A stretch of DNA of 38,124 nucleotides. Origin: Alistipes sp. GTDB lineage: Bacteria > Bacteroidota > Bacteroidia > Bacteroidales > Rikenellaceae. Within the stretch, counting starts at the first letter, position 1; each line of letters starts with the position of its first letter. The notes under the pieces are model-generated. The model was given only the letters and a program-made list of their open reading frames with translations. It ran no database searches and was not told the DNA's origin. The stretch spans positions 1 to 38,124 of the forward strand of contig JAFPAD010000037.1 in assembly GCA_017424405.1 (NCBI GenBank), in the 5' to 3' direction. This document shows, in pieces, positions 15,633 through 23,006 of the stretch. Position numbers and translations under genes: made by a program.

Positions 15633-18449
15633 TTATTTAATTGTAGCATTGAGTGAAAGACCGAAGAAGAATGCACGGCTGTTACGACGTGTGAACGAGC
15701 CTGGAGTCTTGGTGCTCTCCCACAATGGTGTGCTACGGAATGCATTGTTAGCATAGAACGAAATACGCAAGAAATCCTTGATTTCCTTTGTTACGTTGAT
15801 GTTCATACACAACACAGGTGACATGAAGCTGTCGCGAGTGTTACGACGCTGGTCGAGGTCCTTTGTAACGTCAAGAACCTTGAACTCGCTCATATCCCAC
15901 ATCTCGTCAAAGATAGGGTACATGTTACCATTCTCAACTGAGATGTAGTAAGCAGGAATCTCGTCGTTCTTGTACTTCATCCATGAGCTCTCGCGCCAGA
16001 TTACGTTGGCAGTAGCCGAGATTACGAAGCCGATGCTTGGAATGTTGTGAACAGCCTTCAAGTTGGTTGAGAGGCTCTCGTAGAATGAGCTGATGTGGCT
16101 CTCGAATACACCCATGTGGTTGTAGTAGTTGCCTGAGTTAGCACGGTCGAATGAGTAGCCATTGTTCCAGCTCTCAGTGCGGCTCCACACACCATCCAAG
16201 ATGAAACGTGTGCGGATAGCGTCGATACGACCGAAGTCGATAGAAGCCTCAAGACCACGTGTCTTGTAAGATGCATTGTTGGTTGGCTTAACGTATGAGA
16301 GCAAAGCCTTCTTGCGAGACTTCTCCTTGAGTGTAGGCAATGTTGTGCCGTCGGCTGGGTATGACACAGCGTCGTAGGTAATCATATCTACGCTATGGAA
16401 TGAATCAGCAGTAGTGCTGTACATGTAGCCGTTGTTGCTGCTATCGTTGAAAGCTGTAACCTGACCAGTCACCTGACCAATCTTGAAATCAACACCCAAC
16501 TCATACTTCTGAGTTGTAGCCATCTCAAGGTCGCTGTTCTTAGTGTCGAAAGCGTGAGTTGTTACAACCTGGAACTTCTGAGCTTCGGAAGCCTTGCTTG
16601 CTGTTGTGTTGTTGAAGTTCAAAAGGTCGAAGTAAGCCTCCTGTGGGTTGAGCATCTCAAGTGTAGGAGTCTTAGCTGTGATACCATAACCACCACGGAT
16701 TGAGAGGTGCTCAGGAATGATGTCGAAAGAGGCGTTGATACGAGGTGCAACAACATCGTCGAAGCCGAAAATCTTGTCGTAACGTACACCGGCTACGATG
16801 TTGAGGTTGCGGCTACCCATTCGCCAGTTGAATGACTCCTCAGCGAAGAGACCCAATGTGTTCATGAATGGAATCTCGTCGAATGAACGCTCACGCTGTG
16901 ATGAGAGGTCGTTTGATGCAGTACGCATAGGAATGCCACCGAAAATCTTACCCTCACCCACGTTGCCGTCGTTGCGGAAGTCAGCACCGAGCTTGATGTA
17001 GTGAGCTGTGTTACCCAAGTTTCCTGCGAAGTTAGCAATAACCTGTGCATAAGTGTTCAACTCCTTACCGCGTACGCTGTAATTATACATGTAAGTGTTA
17101 GGTGTGCGTGTAGCTGACTCGCCCTCAGGGTTAGTGATGACTGTGCCATCTTCCAAAGTCACTGAGCCACCAGGAGCACTTGTAGTTATCTGACCGTTGG
17201 TCTTTGAATTTGAGAATGAAGCCTCAGCGTTGAGAGCCTGATCCTCGAAGTAGCTATCCTTGTCGGTCATAGTGAACGATGCAGCGTACTTCAAGTTGTT
17301 GAACCAGCCCTTGTTGAATGAGAATGTACCCTTTGTGTTGAAGCGGAAGCGATCCTCCTTCTGCAAAGCGTAACGGTGGTCGTTCTCATCGCCCGGAGTA
17401 GGATTAGCCTTATCGCGGTAGATACCTATCGAGAGTGATGAGTTAGTGTACCACTTGCCAACGTTGTTGGTGTAACCCACCTGAGCATTAGTACGCTCAT
17501 AGTGAGAGTAGCCCTCAGTAGGCTTGTATTGTGAATATGAGTAGTCGGCACTGTAGTTAACGGCACCAGCCTTGCTGCCTGCTTGACCCAACAACAAACC
17601 GTGGTTGGCTGAAACTTGGTATAGGTTAGGGTTCATTGTCAGCTTCACGTTGAGAGGTGTGCGACCAGCCTTTGAGTTCACGATAACGGCACCTGAAGTG
17701 ATGTCGCCATACTCAACCGATGCGATACCGCGAATAACCTCTACTGACTCGATGTTGTCGGTAGAAATCTGACGCATGTCGATACCTGAAGTAGGAGTAG
17801 CCATAGCTGCATTACCTGGAGCATCTGATGCTGCGAAAGGCATCTTACCAGCGCCGAGTGACTGCATGTTGGCGTTGTTCGACATAGGCGTACCGTCCAT
17901 GATGATAGCTGTACCGAGGCTTGCACCGCCACGAATTGAGAAGCTCGATGCTTGGCTCAAAGTGAGGGTACGTGTGTCAGGAGTAGAAGCTCCTGGCAAT
18001 AAGCTCATCACGTCGGCAAGCGACGATGATTGAATGTGATCCATCGCTGTTCGAGAGATTGTTGATGATGTAGCAGCACCAGCCTTGCTTGCGGTAGCTG
18101 TTACGACAACGTCCTCGACCTTGAAGTTAGCAGGAACAAGTTCAAATGTGTGCGCGTTCTCGTTAGCCTTCAATGAGATGGTCTTCTCTAAGTTCTCATA
18201 ACCAAGGAAAGAGATTTGGATTTTGTGATCACCTGCTGCGATCTGCTTAATCTGGAAATCTCCTTCTGAATTGGTTATTGCCTGCAATCCTGTTTCTGGA
18301 AGGTAGACAAGTGCATAGGCTACAGCCTGCTTCGTATCGGCAGATAATACCTTACCCGCCAACGATGCTTTCTGCTGAGCCAATGACGGTGTGGCGATAC
18401 CCAATAGAGCCACAAACGTCATAAGACAAAGTCTTGTGATGATTTTCAT
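15633..18449 (-). CDS. TonB-dependent outer-membrane receptor with carboxypeptidase-regulatory-like domain
   Basis: Energy-dependent outer-membrane transporter of 938 residues. Signal peptide (residues 1-24, ending LAQQ), then a carboxypeptidase-regulatory-like domain at about 27-112 (ASLAGKVLSADTKQAVAYAL). The plug domain at about 115-260 has FSIRGGASLGTAIIMDG and IESVEVIRGIASVEYGDITSGAVIV, and a barrel fills the remainder. It is smaller than SusC-type receptors and lacks a SusD partner, so it is closer to the siderophore/cobalamin/peptide-type receptors of this phylum. It is the first gene of a five-gene operon whose control region (18450-18655) has a full promoter, an inverted repeat and a leader hairpin. 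The substrate is unknown; the co-transcribed peptidase homologues make a peptide or peptide-bound ligand plausible. Confidence 0.92.
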   Translation of the reverse strand: MKIITRLCLMTFVALLGIATPSLAQQKASLAGKVLSADTKQAVAYALVYLPETGLQAITNSEGDFQIKQIAAGDHKIQISFLGYENLEKTISLKANENAHTFELVPANFKVEDVVVTATASKAGAATSSTISRTAMDHIQSSSLADVMSLLPGASTPDTRTLTLSQASSFSIRGGASLGTAIIMDGTPMSNNANMQSLGAGKMPFAASDAPGNAAMATPTSGIDMRQISTDNIESVEVIRGIASVEYGDITSGAVIVNSKAGRTPLNVKLTMNPNLYQVSANHGLLLGQAGSKAGAVNYSADYSYSQYKPTEGYSHYERTNAQVGYTNNVGKWYTNSSLSIGIYRDKANPTPGDENDHRYALQKEDRFRFNTKGTFSFNKGWFNNLKYAASFTMTDKDSYFEDQALNAEASFSNSKTNGQITTSAPGGSVTLEDGTVITNPEGESATRTPNTYMYNYSVRGKELNTYAQVIANFAGNLGNTAHYIKLGADFRNDGNVGEGKIFGGIPMRTASNDLSSQRERSFDEIPFMNTLGLFAEESFNWRMGSRNLNIVAGVRYDKIFGFDDVVAPRINASFDIIPEHLSIRGGYGITAKTPTLEMLNPQEAYFDLLNFNNTTASKASEAQKFQVVTTHAFDTKNSDLEMATTQKYELGVDFKIGQVTGQVTAFNDSSNNGYMYSTTADSFHSVDMITYDAVSYPADGTTLPTLKEKSRKKALLSYVKPTNNASYKTRGLEASIDFGRIDAIRTRFILDGVWSRTESWNNGYSFDRANSGNYYNHMGVFESHISSFYESLSTNLKAVHNIPSIGFVISATANVIWRESSWMKYKNDEIPAYYISVENGNMYPIFDEMWDMSEFKVLDVTKDLDQRRNTRDSFMSPVLCMNINVTKEIKDFLRISFYANNAFRSTPLWESTKTPGSFTRRNSRAFFFGLSLNATIK

Positions 18450-18509
18450 AAAGCAAATTATTTAAAGTTTAATTTTTTATGCAGATAAAATTCACGCGAA
18501 GAAAAAAAC

Positions 18510-18550
18510 GATAAAAAAGAGCAATTCCTCAATTTTTAGTTGGGGAATTG
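18510..18550 (-). terminator. Terminator-like hairpin in the receptor-operon leader (candidate attenuator)
   Basis: On the minus strand CAATTCCCCAA (18550-18540), a 7-nt loop, TTGAGGAATTG (18532-18522), then CTCTTTTTTAT. The stem has 11 pairs with one mismatch/wobble. It lies about 40-70 nt after the predicted transcription start and about 75 nt before the receptor ATG, where premature termination would silence all five genes. Confidence 0.55.
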
Positions 18551-18591
18551 TTTTATAAGTTCATCTTTACATGAAGCATATCTAACCTAAC

Positions 18592-18655
18592 CGAATGCAA
18601 ATCTATTAAAATATATGGTATTGTGCAAATTAAAATAGACTTTTTTTTGCATTCG
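18592..18655. repeat. 10-bp perfect inverted repeat enclosing the receptor promoter
   Basis: CGAATGCAAA (18592-18601) and TTTGCATTCG (18646-18655) are exact reverse complements. The left arm overlaps the -7 box and the right arm lies about 17 bp beyond the -33 box. Centre-to-centre spacing is 54 bp, close to five helical turns. It could be a two-site operator or the ends of an invertible promoter segment. Confidence 0.6.
18598..18629 (-). promoter_or_regulatory. Promoter of the receptor/protease operon
   Basis: On the minus strand TTTG (18629-18626), a 20-bp spacer, then TAGATTTG (18605-18598). The predicted start near 18590 gives a leader of about 140 nt. The match to the housekeeping consensus means transcription need not depend on the neighbouring ECF sigma factor. 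Confidence 0.75.
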
Positions 18656-18731
18656 TCGAGCCAAGATAAGGTGGGTGATAGTCAGAATGATGTAAAAATA
18701 TGCCTCAATACGATAGCGTACACAATGAAAC

Positions 18732-18762
18732 TATGCGCAAATATTGAAATAATTGGCGCATA
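18732..18762. promoter_or_regulatory. Dyad symmetry downstream of the ECF sigma gene
   Basis: TATGCGC and GCGCATA, perfect 7-bp arms 17 bp apart, about 30 bp after the sigma-factor stop and about 100 bp upstream of the receptor promoter. There is no T tract, so it is not a standard terminator. It could be an operator or a 3'-end hairpin. The rest of this 340-bp gene-free stretch is AT-rich. Confidence 0.35.
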
Positions 18763-18791
18763 AATATGTAAAATGCAAAAAGACTTTTGAT

Positions 18792-19352
18792 TTACTCTTC
18801 GGCGTTGCGAATGAGGCGACACATGCGCTCGCGGGCGCGATGAATTTGGGTCTTAACCGTACCCATTGGAAGGTTTAGTTTTTCGGCAATCTCCTCGTAT
18901 GAGTAATCCTCCAAAAAACGCATTGTGAATAGCTGGCGGTATTGTTGAGGCAGACAACTTATGTAGTCTTCAATTTGGCGGCGCTGTTGAATGTTTATCA
19001 GGTTATCCTCGGGTGAAGGCGTGCTGGCGATGGTAGCCGAGAACTTGTCGTCTATTGAGAGGTCCTCCTGACGGCGACGTTCGAAATCTATATGGGTGTT
19101 GCGGGCAATGGTGTAGATCCACTGTCCAAAGGTGTAATTTGCCGAGTAGCGTTGCAGGTTGATGTAGACCTTGATAAAGGTCTCTTGTAGCAGGTCTTCG
19201 GTGTCCTCTATTGAAGCCGAACGTTGCAATAATAGACGACGTATGGCTTCGCTGTAGCGATTGAATAGGTACTCGAAGGCGATGTCGTCGCCCTTCAATG
19301 CAAGCTCTACTAATTGTTTGTCGTCGGCTATTATGTAATCGGCTATTTCCAT
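18792..19352 (-). CDS. ECF-type RNA polymerase sigma factor
   Basis: Extracytoplasmic-function sigma factor of 186 residues that directs RNA polymerase to a dedicated promoter set. Region 2 spans about residues 12-82 (AFEYLFNRYSEAIRRLL, DTEDLLQETFIKVY, FGQWIYTIARNTHIDFERRR). Region 4 spans about 122-182 and contains SYEEIAEKLNLPMGTVKTQIHRAR, the -35-recognition helix-turn-helix. An upstream in-frame ATG (19391) would lengthen it by 13 residues, but 19352 gives the normal family N-terminus. The ATG overlaps the last 10 nt of the glycosyltransferase gene, implying translational coupling. No FecR-type anti-sigma gene accompanies it. The nearest plausible target is the receptor operon downstream. 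Confidence 0.92.
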   Translation of the reverse strand: MEIADYIIADDKQLVELALKGDDIAFEYLFNRYSEAIRRLLLQRSASIEDTEDLLQETFIKVYINLQRYSANYTFGQWIYTIARNTHIDFERRRQEDLSIDDKFSATIASTPSPEDNLINIQQRRQIEDYISCLPQQYRQLFTMRFLEDYSYEEIAEKLNLPMGTVKTQIHRARERMCRLIRNAEE

Positions 19353-20503
19353 GCGGTCATATCTCTGCGTAACATGATGATGCCCAAGCACATCATTAGG
19401 ATAGGATTCGCTAAATCAAAGATGAAATACTTCAGCGCAACGCTCTTCTCGCCTACACGCTTAGCTATCGAACGAATGCGGAGTGTGATGACAAAGTAGC
19501 GGATTAAAAGTAACATGGCAGTTGCGATTTTAAACTCCAGCGGCATGAATATCAATGCTGTTATTGCCGAGAGGAAAAGTAGCGTCTGGCTACCTAAATC
19601 CCACATCACTGAAGAGTGTATCCAATCGGGGTAAAAACGCCAAGTCTGTCCGTAGTGGCGCAGGCGACCCAGCCACCAACTCAAGCCTCCCCAAGGGTGC
19701 TCTATGGTCGAGCCTTTGGGAATCATGACAACGCTCACGTTGTTGTGCTTTGCGATGTGCTGAATGAAGAGGTCATCTTCGCCAATGTTCATGCTCAAAT
19801 GGGTGAAGCCCTTTGCCTTGAAATAGAGGGTCTTGGTGAAGCCTATATTGTGGCGTATGCCTCTGTATGTGCGGCGATTAACAGCTTGTGCGAGCCAATA
19901 GATTGAGAGTTGCATATTAGACATTCTCATCAAATAATTCGCAATGCCCTTATCCTGCTCGATACCTGAATATCCGATGGCTATGTCGCCTCGCATAAAT
20001 GCCTTTCCCATCATCGCCAACCATTGCGTTGAGGCTGGTTTTGCACTTGGAGTAGTTATGATGATATGCTCGTTGTGGGCAGATTTGATACCCAAGTTTA
20101 TAGCCTGCTTTGTCGAGATGGGGAATCGTGGGTTGAACTCAAATTTTGTGACCGTGAGGTTGGGGTGTAAAAGGCGTAGTCGCATGAGCTCCTCGTAGAA
20201 GTCGGAGTCGTTGCCTACGTAAACAATCACCACCTCGAATGTGGCACCATACTGCTGTGTGAAGATGTGGGGGAGTCTATCTTCTAAGTATGCGTAATCT
20301 TCTGAAAACAAGGGAACTACCACAGAGATTGGAGGCTCTTGCTCGAGCTTCTTCTTGCGGCGAGAGTTCATGTATGAACTGATGCGTCCATAGGTGATGA
20401 GATAGTAATAAAGTTGGACGCACAAAAGTATTATGATGGCTGCGCCCAAAGCCACTCCCTGCCAGCCGTAGTGGATGATGATATATTCGAAAAGTTGTGT
20501 CAT
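19343..20503 (-). CDS. Family 2 glycosyltransferase, membrane-anchored
   Basis: Membrane-bound sugar transferase of 386 residues. It has an N-terminal helix (about 13-36), a cytoplasmic GT-A domain (about 57-290) and two or three C-terminal helices (about 305-375). The domain starts with PPISVVVPLFSEDYAYLEDR and has FEVVIVYVGNDSDF where the nucleotide-binding acidic residues lie. IGEDDLFIQHI (the EDD motif, about 248-250) is followed by a membrane-proximal GGLSWWLGRLRHYGQTWRF in the position of the (Q/R)xxRW motif. The layout is like polysaccharide-type GT2 enzymes. Donor and acceptor are unknown. It is co-transcribed with, and overlaps, the ECF sigma gene; a promoter lies at 20539-20571. Confidence 0.85.
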   Translation of the reverse strand: MTQLFEYIIIHYGWQGVALGAAIIILLCVQLYYYLITYGRISSYMNSRRKKKLEQEPPISVVVPLFSEDYAYLEDRLPHIFTQQYGATFEVVIVYVGNDSDFYEELMRLRLLHPNLTVTKFEFNPRFPISTKQAINLGIKSAHNEHIIITTPSAKPASTQWLAMMGKAFMRGDIAIGYSGIEQDKGIANYLMRMSNMQLSIYWLAQAVNRRTYRGIRHNIGFTKTLYFKAKGFTHLSMNIGEDDLFIQHIAKHNNVSVVMIPKGSTIEHPWGGLSWWLGRLRHYGQTWRFYPDWIHSSVMWDLGSQTLLFLSAITALIFMPLEFKIATAMLLLIRYFVITLRIRSIAKRVGEKSVALKYFIFDLANPILMMCLGIIMLRRDMTAWK

Positions 20504-20538
20504 CGGAATGTGAACTGCAAATTTTAATCAAAATCACG

Positions 20539-20571
20539 CAAAGATACTCTTTTCGTAGTAAATGGCGCAAC
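20539..20571 (-). promoter_or_regulatory. Promoter of the glycosyltransferase-sigma operon
   Basis: On the minus strand GTTG (20571-20568), a 21-bp spacer, then TATCTTTG (20546-20539). The predicted leader is about 30 nt. Confidence 0.65.
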
Positions 20572-20693
20572 GAAAGACGAAAAGATATTAACATTTTACT
20601 GCTAATTTCGGCTAAAAAAGGTGTGCAAGGGGAAATAATTGTTGTGGGGTTTTATATTTCGGGCGGAAAGATGCTTTTTTCGTAGAAAAAATA

Positions 20694-20701
20694 GTAACTT
20701 T
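20694..20701 (+). promoter_or_regulatory. Probable -7 box for tgt and the following operon
   Basis: TAACTTTG fits TAnnTTTG and lies 49 nt before the tgt ATG. No convincing -33 TTTG is seen at the right spacing. Confidence 0.5.
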
Positions 20702-20749
20702 GTCCGAATTATGTGCCGATGTGTTTTGGCGCATGCAAAAAAGTGAGAT

Positions 20750-21880
20750 ATGAAGTTTACATTGCAACATACTGCTCCCGGCTCGAAGGCTCGTGCGGGT
20801 GAGATTACAACCGACCACGGCGTGATACAAACGCCCATCTTTATGCCTGTGGGAACTGCCGCAGCGATGAAGGGTATTTTTCATCGCGATTTGAAGTCTG
20901 AGGCGCATGCTCAGATTATTTTGGCAAACACCTACCACCTCTACTTGCGTCCCGGTATGGACATCATCGAGCAGGCGGGAGGTGTGCATCGTTTCTCGAC
21001 ATGGGACGGTCCTATGCTTACCGATAGCGGCGGTTTTCAGGTGTTTTCACTCTCAGGGTGCAGAAAGCTCAAGGAGGAGGGTTGTCATTTCCGTTCTCAC
21101 ATCGACGGCTCGAAGCATCTGTTCACGCCCGAGAGTGTGATTGATACCGAGCGTACGATTGGTGCCGACATAATGATGGCATTCGACGAGTGCCCTCCAG
21201 GTGACGCGCCACGCGACTATGCGGCAAAGTCATTGGCTTTGACCGAGCGATGGTTGGAGCGCTGCTTCAACCGTTATCACCAGACGCAGCCTAAGTATGG
21301 TCACTATCAATCGTTGTTTCCCATCGTTCAGGGTTGCTCGTACCCCGATTTGCGAGCAAAGGCAGCGGAGAATGTTCAGCAGTACGATGCCGATGGATAC
21401 GCTATTGGTGGCTTGGCAGTAGGCGAACCTACCGACGTGATGTATTCGATGATTGAGGTGGTGAATGCCGTGTTGCCTGAGAATAAACCTCGCTACTTGA
21501 TGGGTGTGGGTACGCCAATCAATATTTTGGAGGGTATCGACCGCGGAGTGGATATGTTCGATTGCGTGATGCCTACACGAAACGGTCGCAATGGTCAGAT
21601 TTTTACTTCTGAGGGAACTATTAACCTACGCAACAAGAAGTGGGAGAACGACTTCTCGCCGCTTGACCCTAACGGTGTGGCGTTTGTCGATAGGGTATAT
21701 ACCAAAGCCTATGTTCACCATTTGGTAGTTTGCAAGGAGATGATGGCGGCACAGATTGCTTCGTTGCATAACGTGGCGTTCTACCTATGGTTGGTGGGCG
21801 AGGCTCGCAAGCATATCATCGCGGGCGACTATGCCGAGTGGAAGCGAGTGATGGTTGAAAAACTCGGCAGAAGATTGTAA
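20750..21880 (+). CDS. tgt: tRNA-guanine(34) transglycosylase, lacking the usual zinc cysteines
   Basis: Exchanges guanine at the wobble position of GUN-anticodon tRNAs for a queuosine precursor; 376 residues, cytoplasmic. Catalytic features are intact: DSGGFQVFS (nucleophile-region Asp), MAFDECPP, the GGLAVGE specificity loop with the Val typical of preQ1-using bacterial enzymes, and FDCVMPTRNGRNG with the second catalytic Asp. The structural zinc motif (CxCxxC in LDPECDCYTCR of E. coli) is replaced by LDPNGVAFVDR, so all three cysteines are absent, while the His of the site remains in SLHNVAFY. Flanking residues are conserved, so this is substitution rather than deletion. It is the first gene of a seven-gene plus-strand run. 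Confidence 0.95.
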   Translation: MKFTLQHTAPGSKARAGEITTDHGVIQTPIFMPVGTAAAMKGIFHRDLKSEAHAQIILANTYHLYLRPGMDIIEQAGGVHRFSTWDGPMLTDSGGFQVFSLSGCRKLKEEGCHFRSHIDGSKHLFTPESVIDTERTIGADIMMAFDECPPGDAPRDYAAKSLALTERWLERCFNRYHQTQPKYGHYQSLFPIVQGCSYPDLRAKAAENVQQYDADGYAIGGLAVGEPTDVMYSMIEVVNAVLPENKPRYLMGVGTPINILEGIDRGVDMFDCVMPTRNGRNGQIFTSEGTINLRNKKWENDFSPLDPNGVAFVDRVYTKAYVHHLVVCKEMMAAQIASLHNVAFYLWLVGEARKHIIAGDYAEWKRVMVEKLGRRL

Positions 21881-21893
21881 TAGCACAAAGCGT

Positions 21894-23006
21894 ATGAAAG
21901 ATAGAATTAAAATATCATTTCCCGGATACAAGCTCATCGACGGATATATACTCCGCAAGTTTCTCGGTACATATCTGTTCTCGATAGCGTTGATTACCGT
22001 CATTTTGGTGGTGTTCGATTATGCCGAACGAGTGGATAACTTCACCGAGTCGCACGCTCCGTGGTCGGCTATCATCTTCGACTATTACTTGAACTTTGTG
22101 CCTGAGTTTGTCACTCAGTTTAGTGGTCTGTTTACATTTATCTCGGTAATCTTCTTCACATCGAAAATGGCGTATCAAACAGAGATTATCGCCATTTTGT
22201 CGGGCGGTGTTAGCTTTCGCCGACTCATGTGGCCTTACTTTTTGGGTGCGTTGGTCATCATGATGCTGTCGTTATCTCTGAATTTGTGGATAATTCCGCC
22301 TTCGCAGGTTAATTGCGTGAATTTTAAGCGCGCTTATTTCAAGAAGTATAAAAACGAACAGTTCGATAGACACATCTATCGCCAGATAGCTCCCGGAGAG
22401 TATGTCTATGTGAGGGGCTTTGATAATGATAATACAGCCGAGTTCTTTACTTTGGAACGTTATGAGGGTACACAAATCAGACAGACCCTCGAGGCTTCGG
22501 GCATCACGGTAGATCCCGAGACCAAACGCTGGAAGGCTCAGCGATATATCACTCGCACCATTGATGAGCAGGGTCGTGAGACCTTCACTCAGTTGCGCGA
22601 CCTCGACACCATGGTCAATCTCGATGTGCGAGAGTTGGGTCGTGTAGCCGAGACTGTTAAGACAATGAAGATTGGCGAGCTAAACGATTTCTTGCGTCAG
22701 CAACGTCAAAAGGGTTCCGACTCAATCAATACCATCGAGGTGGCACAACATACCCGCTTCTCATATCCTATGGCTACGTTTATCCTCACCCTCATCGGTG
22801 TGTCGTTATCGTCGCGTAAGGTGAGAGGAGGTACGGGTCTGCATATTGGAATTGGTATTACCCTCTGCTTCTCGTACATCATGTTTAACCGTGTCTTCGA
22901 GGAGTTTGCTAAGAGTGGTGCATTGCCTGTGTGGTTGGCTGTGTGGATGCCGAATATAATATTTGCTGTCATAGCAGTGTATCTCTATAGAAAAGCTCCG
23001 AAATAA
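21894..23006 (+). CDS. lptG: LptF/LptG-family (YjgP/YjgQ) permease
   Basis: Inner-membrane permease subunit of the lipopolysaccharide transporter, which with LptB extracts LPS toward the Lpt bridge. Of 370 residues, helices lie near 20-42, 60-85 and 105-125, and three more lie near the C-terminus (about 293-365), flanking a periplasmic beta-jellyroll at about 140-280. Motifs are FSGLFTFISVIFFTSKMA, TEIIAILSGGVSFRRLMWP and LTLIGVSLSSRKVRGGTG. The frame can be extended to a TTG at 21855 inside tgt, but the ATG at 21894, 13 nt after the tgt stop, fits the family N-terminus. LptF and LptG are hard to separate by eye; the gene symbol is tentative. Confidence 0.88.
   Translation: MKDRIKISFPGYKLIDGYILRKFLGTYLFSIALITVILVVFDYAERVDNFTESHAPWSAIIFDYYLNFVPEFVTQFSGLFTFISVIFFTSKMAYQTEIIAILSGGVSFRRLMWPYFLGALVIMMLSLSLNLWIIPPSQVNCVNFKRAYFKKYKNEQFDRHIYRQIAPGEYVYVRGFDNDNTAEFFTLERYEGTQIRQTLEASGITVDPETKRWKAQRYITRTIDEQGRETFTQLRDLDTMVNLDVRELGRVAETVKTMKIGELNDFLRQQRQKGSDSINTIEVAQHTRFSYPMATFILTLIGVSLSSRKVRGGTGLHIGIGITLCFSYIMFNRVFEEFAKSGALPVWLAVWMPNIIFAVIAVYLYRKAPK

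Noticed and set aside
18450..18791. Possible missing anti-sigma or small gene between the sigma factor and the receptor
   Set aside because: No frame of useful length; the stretch is AT-rich and filled by regulatory-looking elements.
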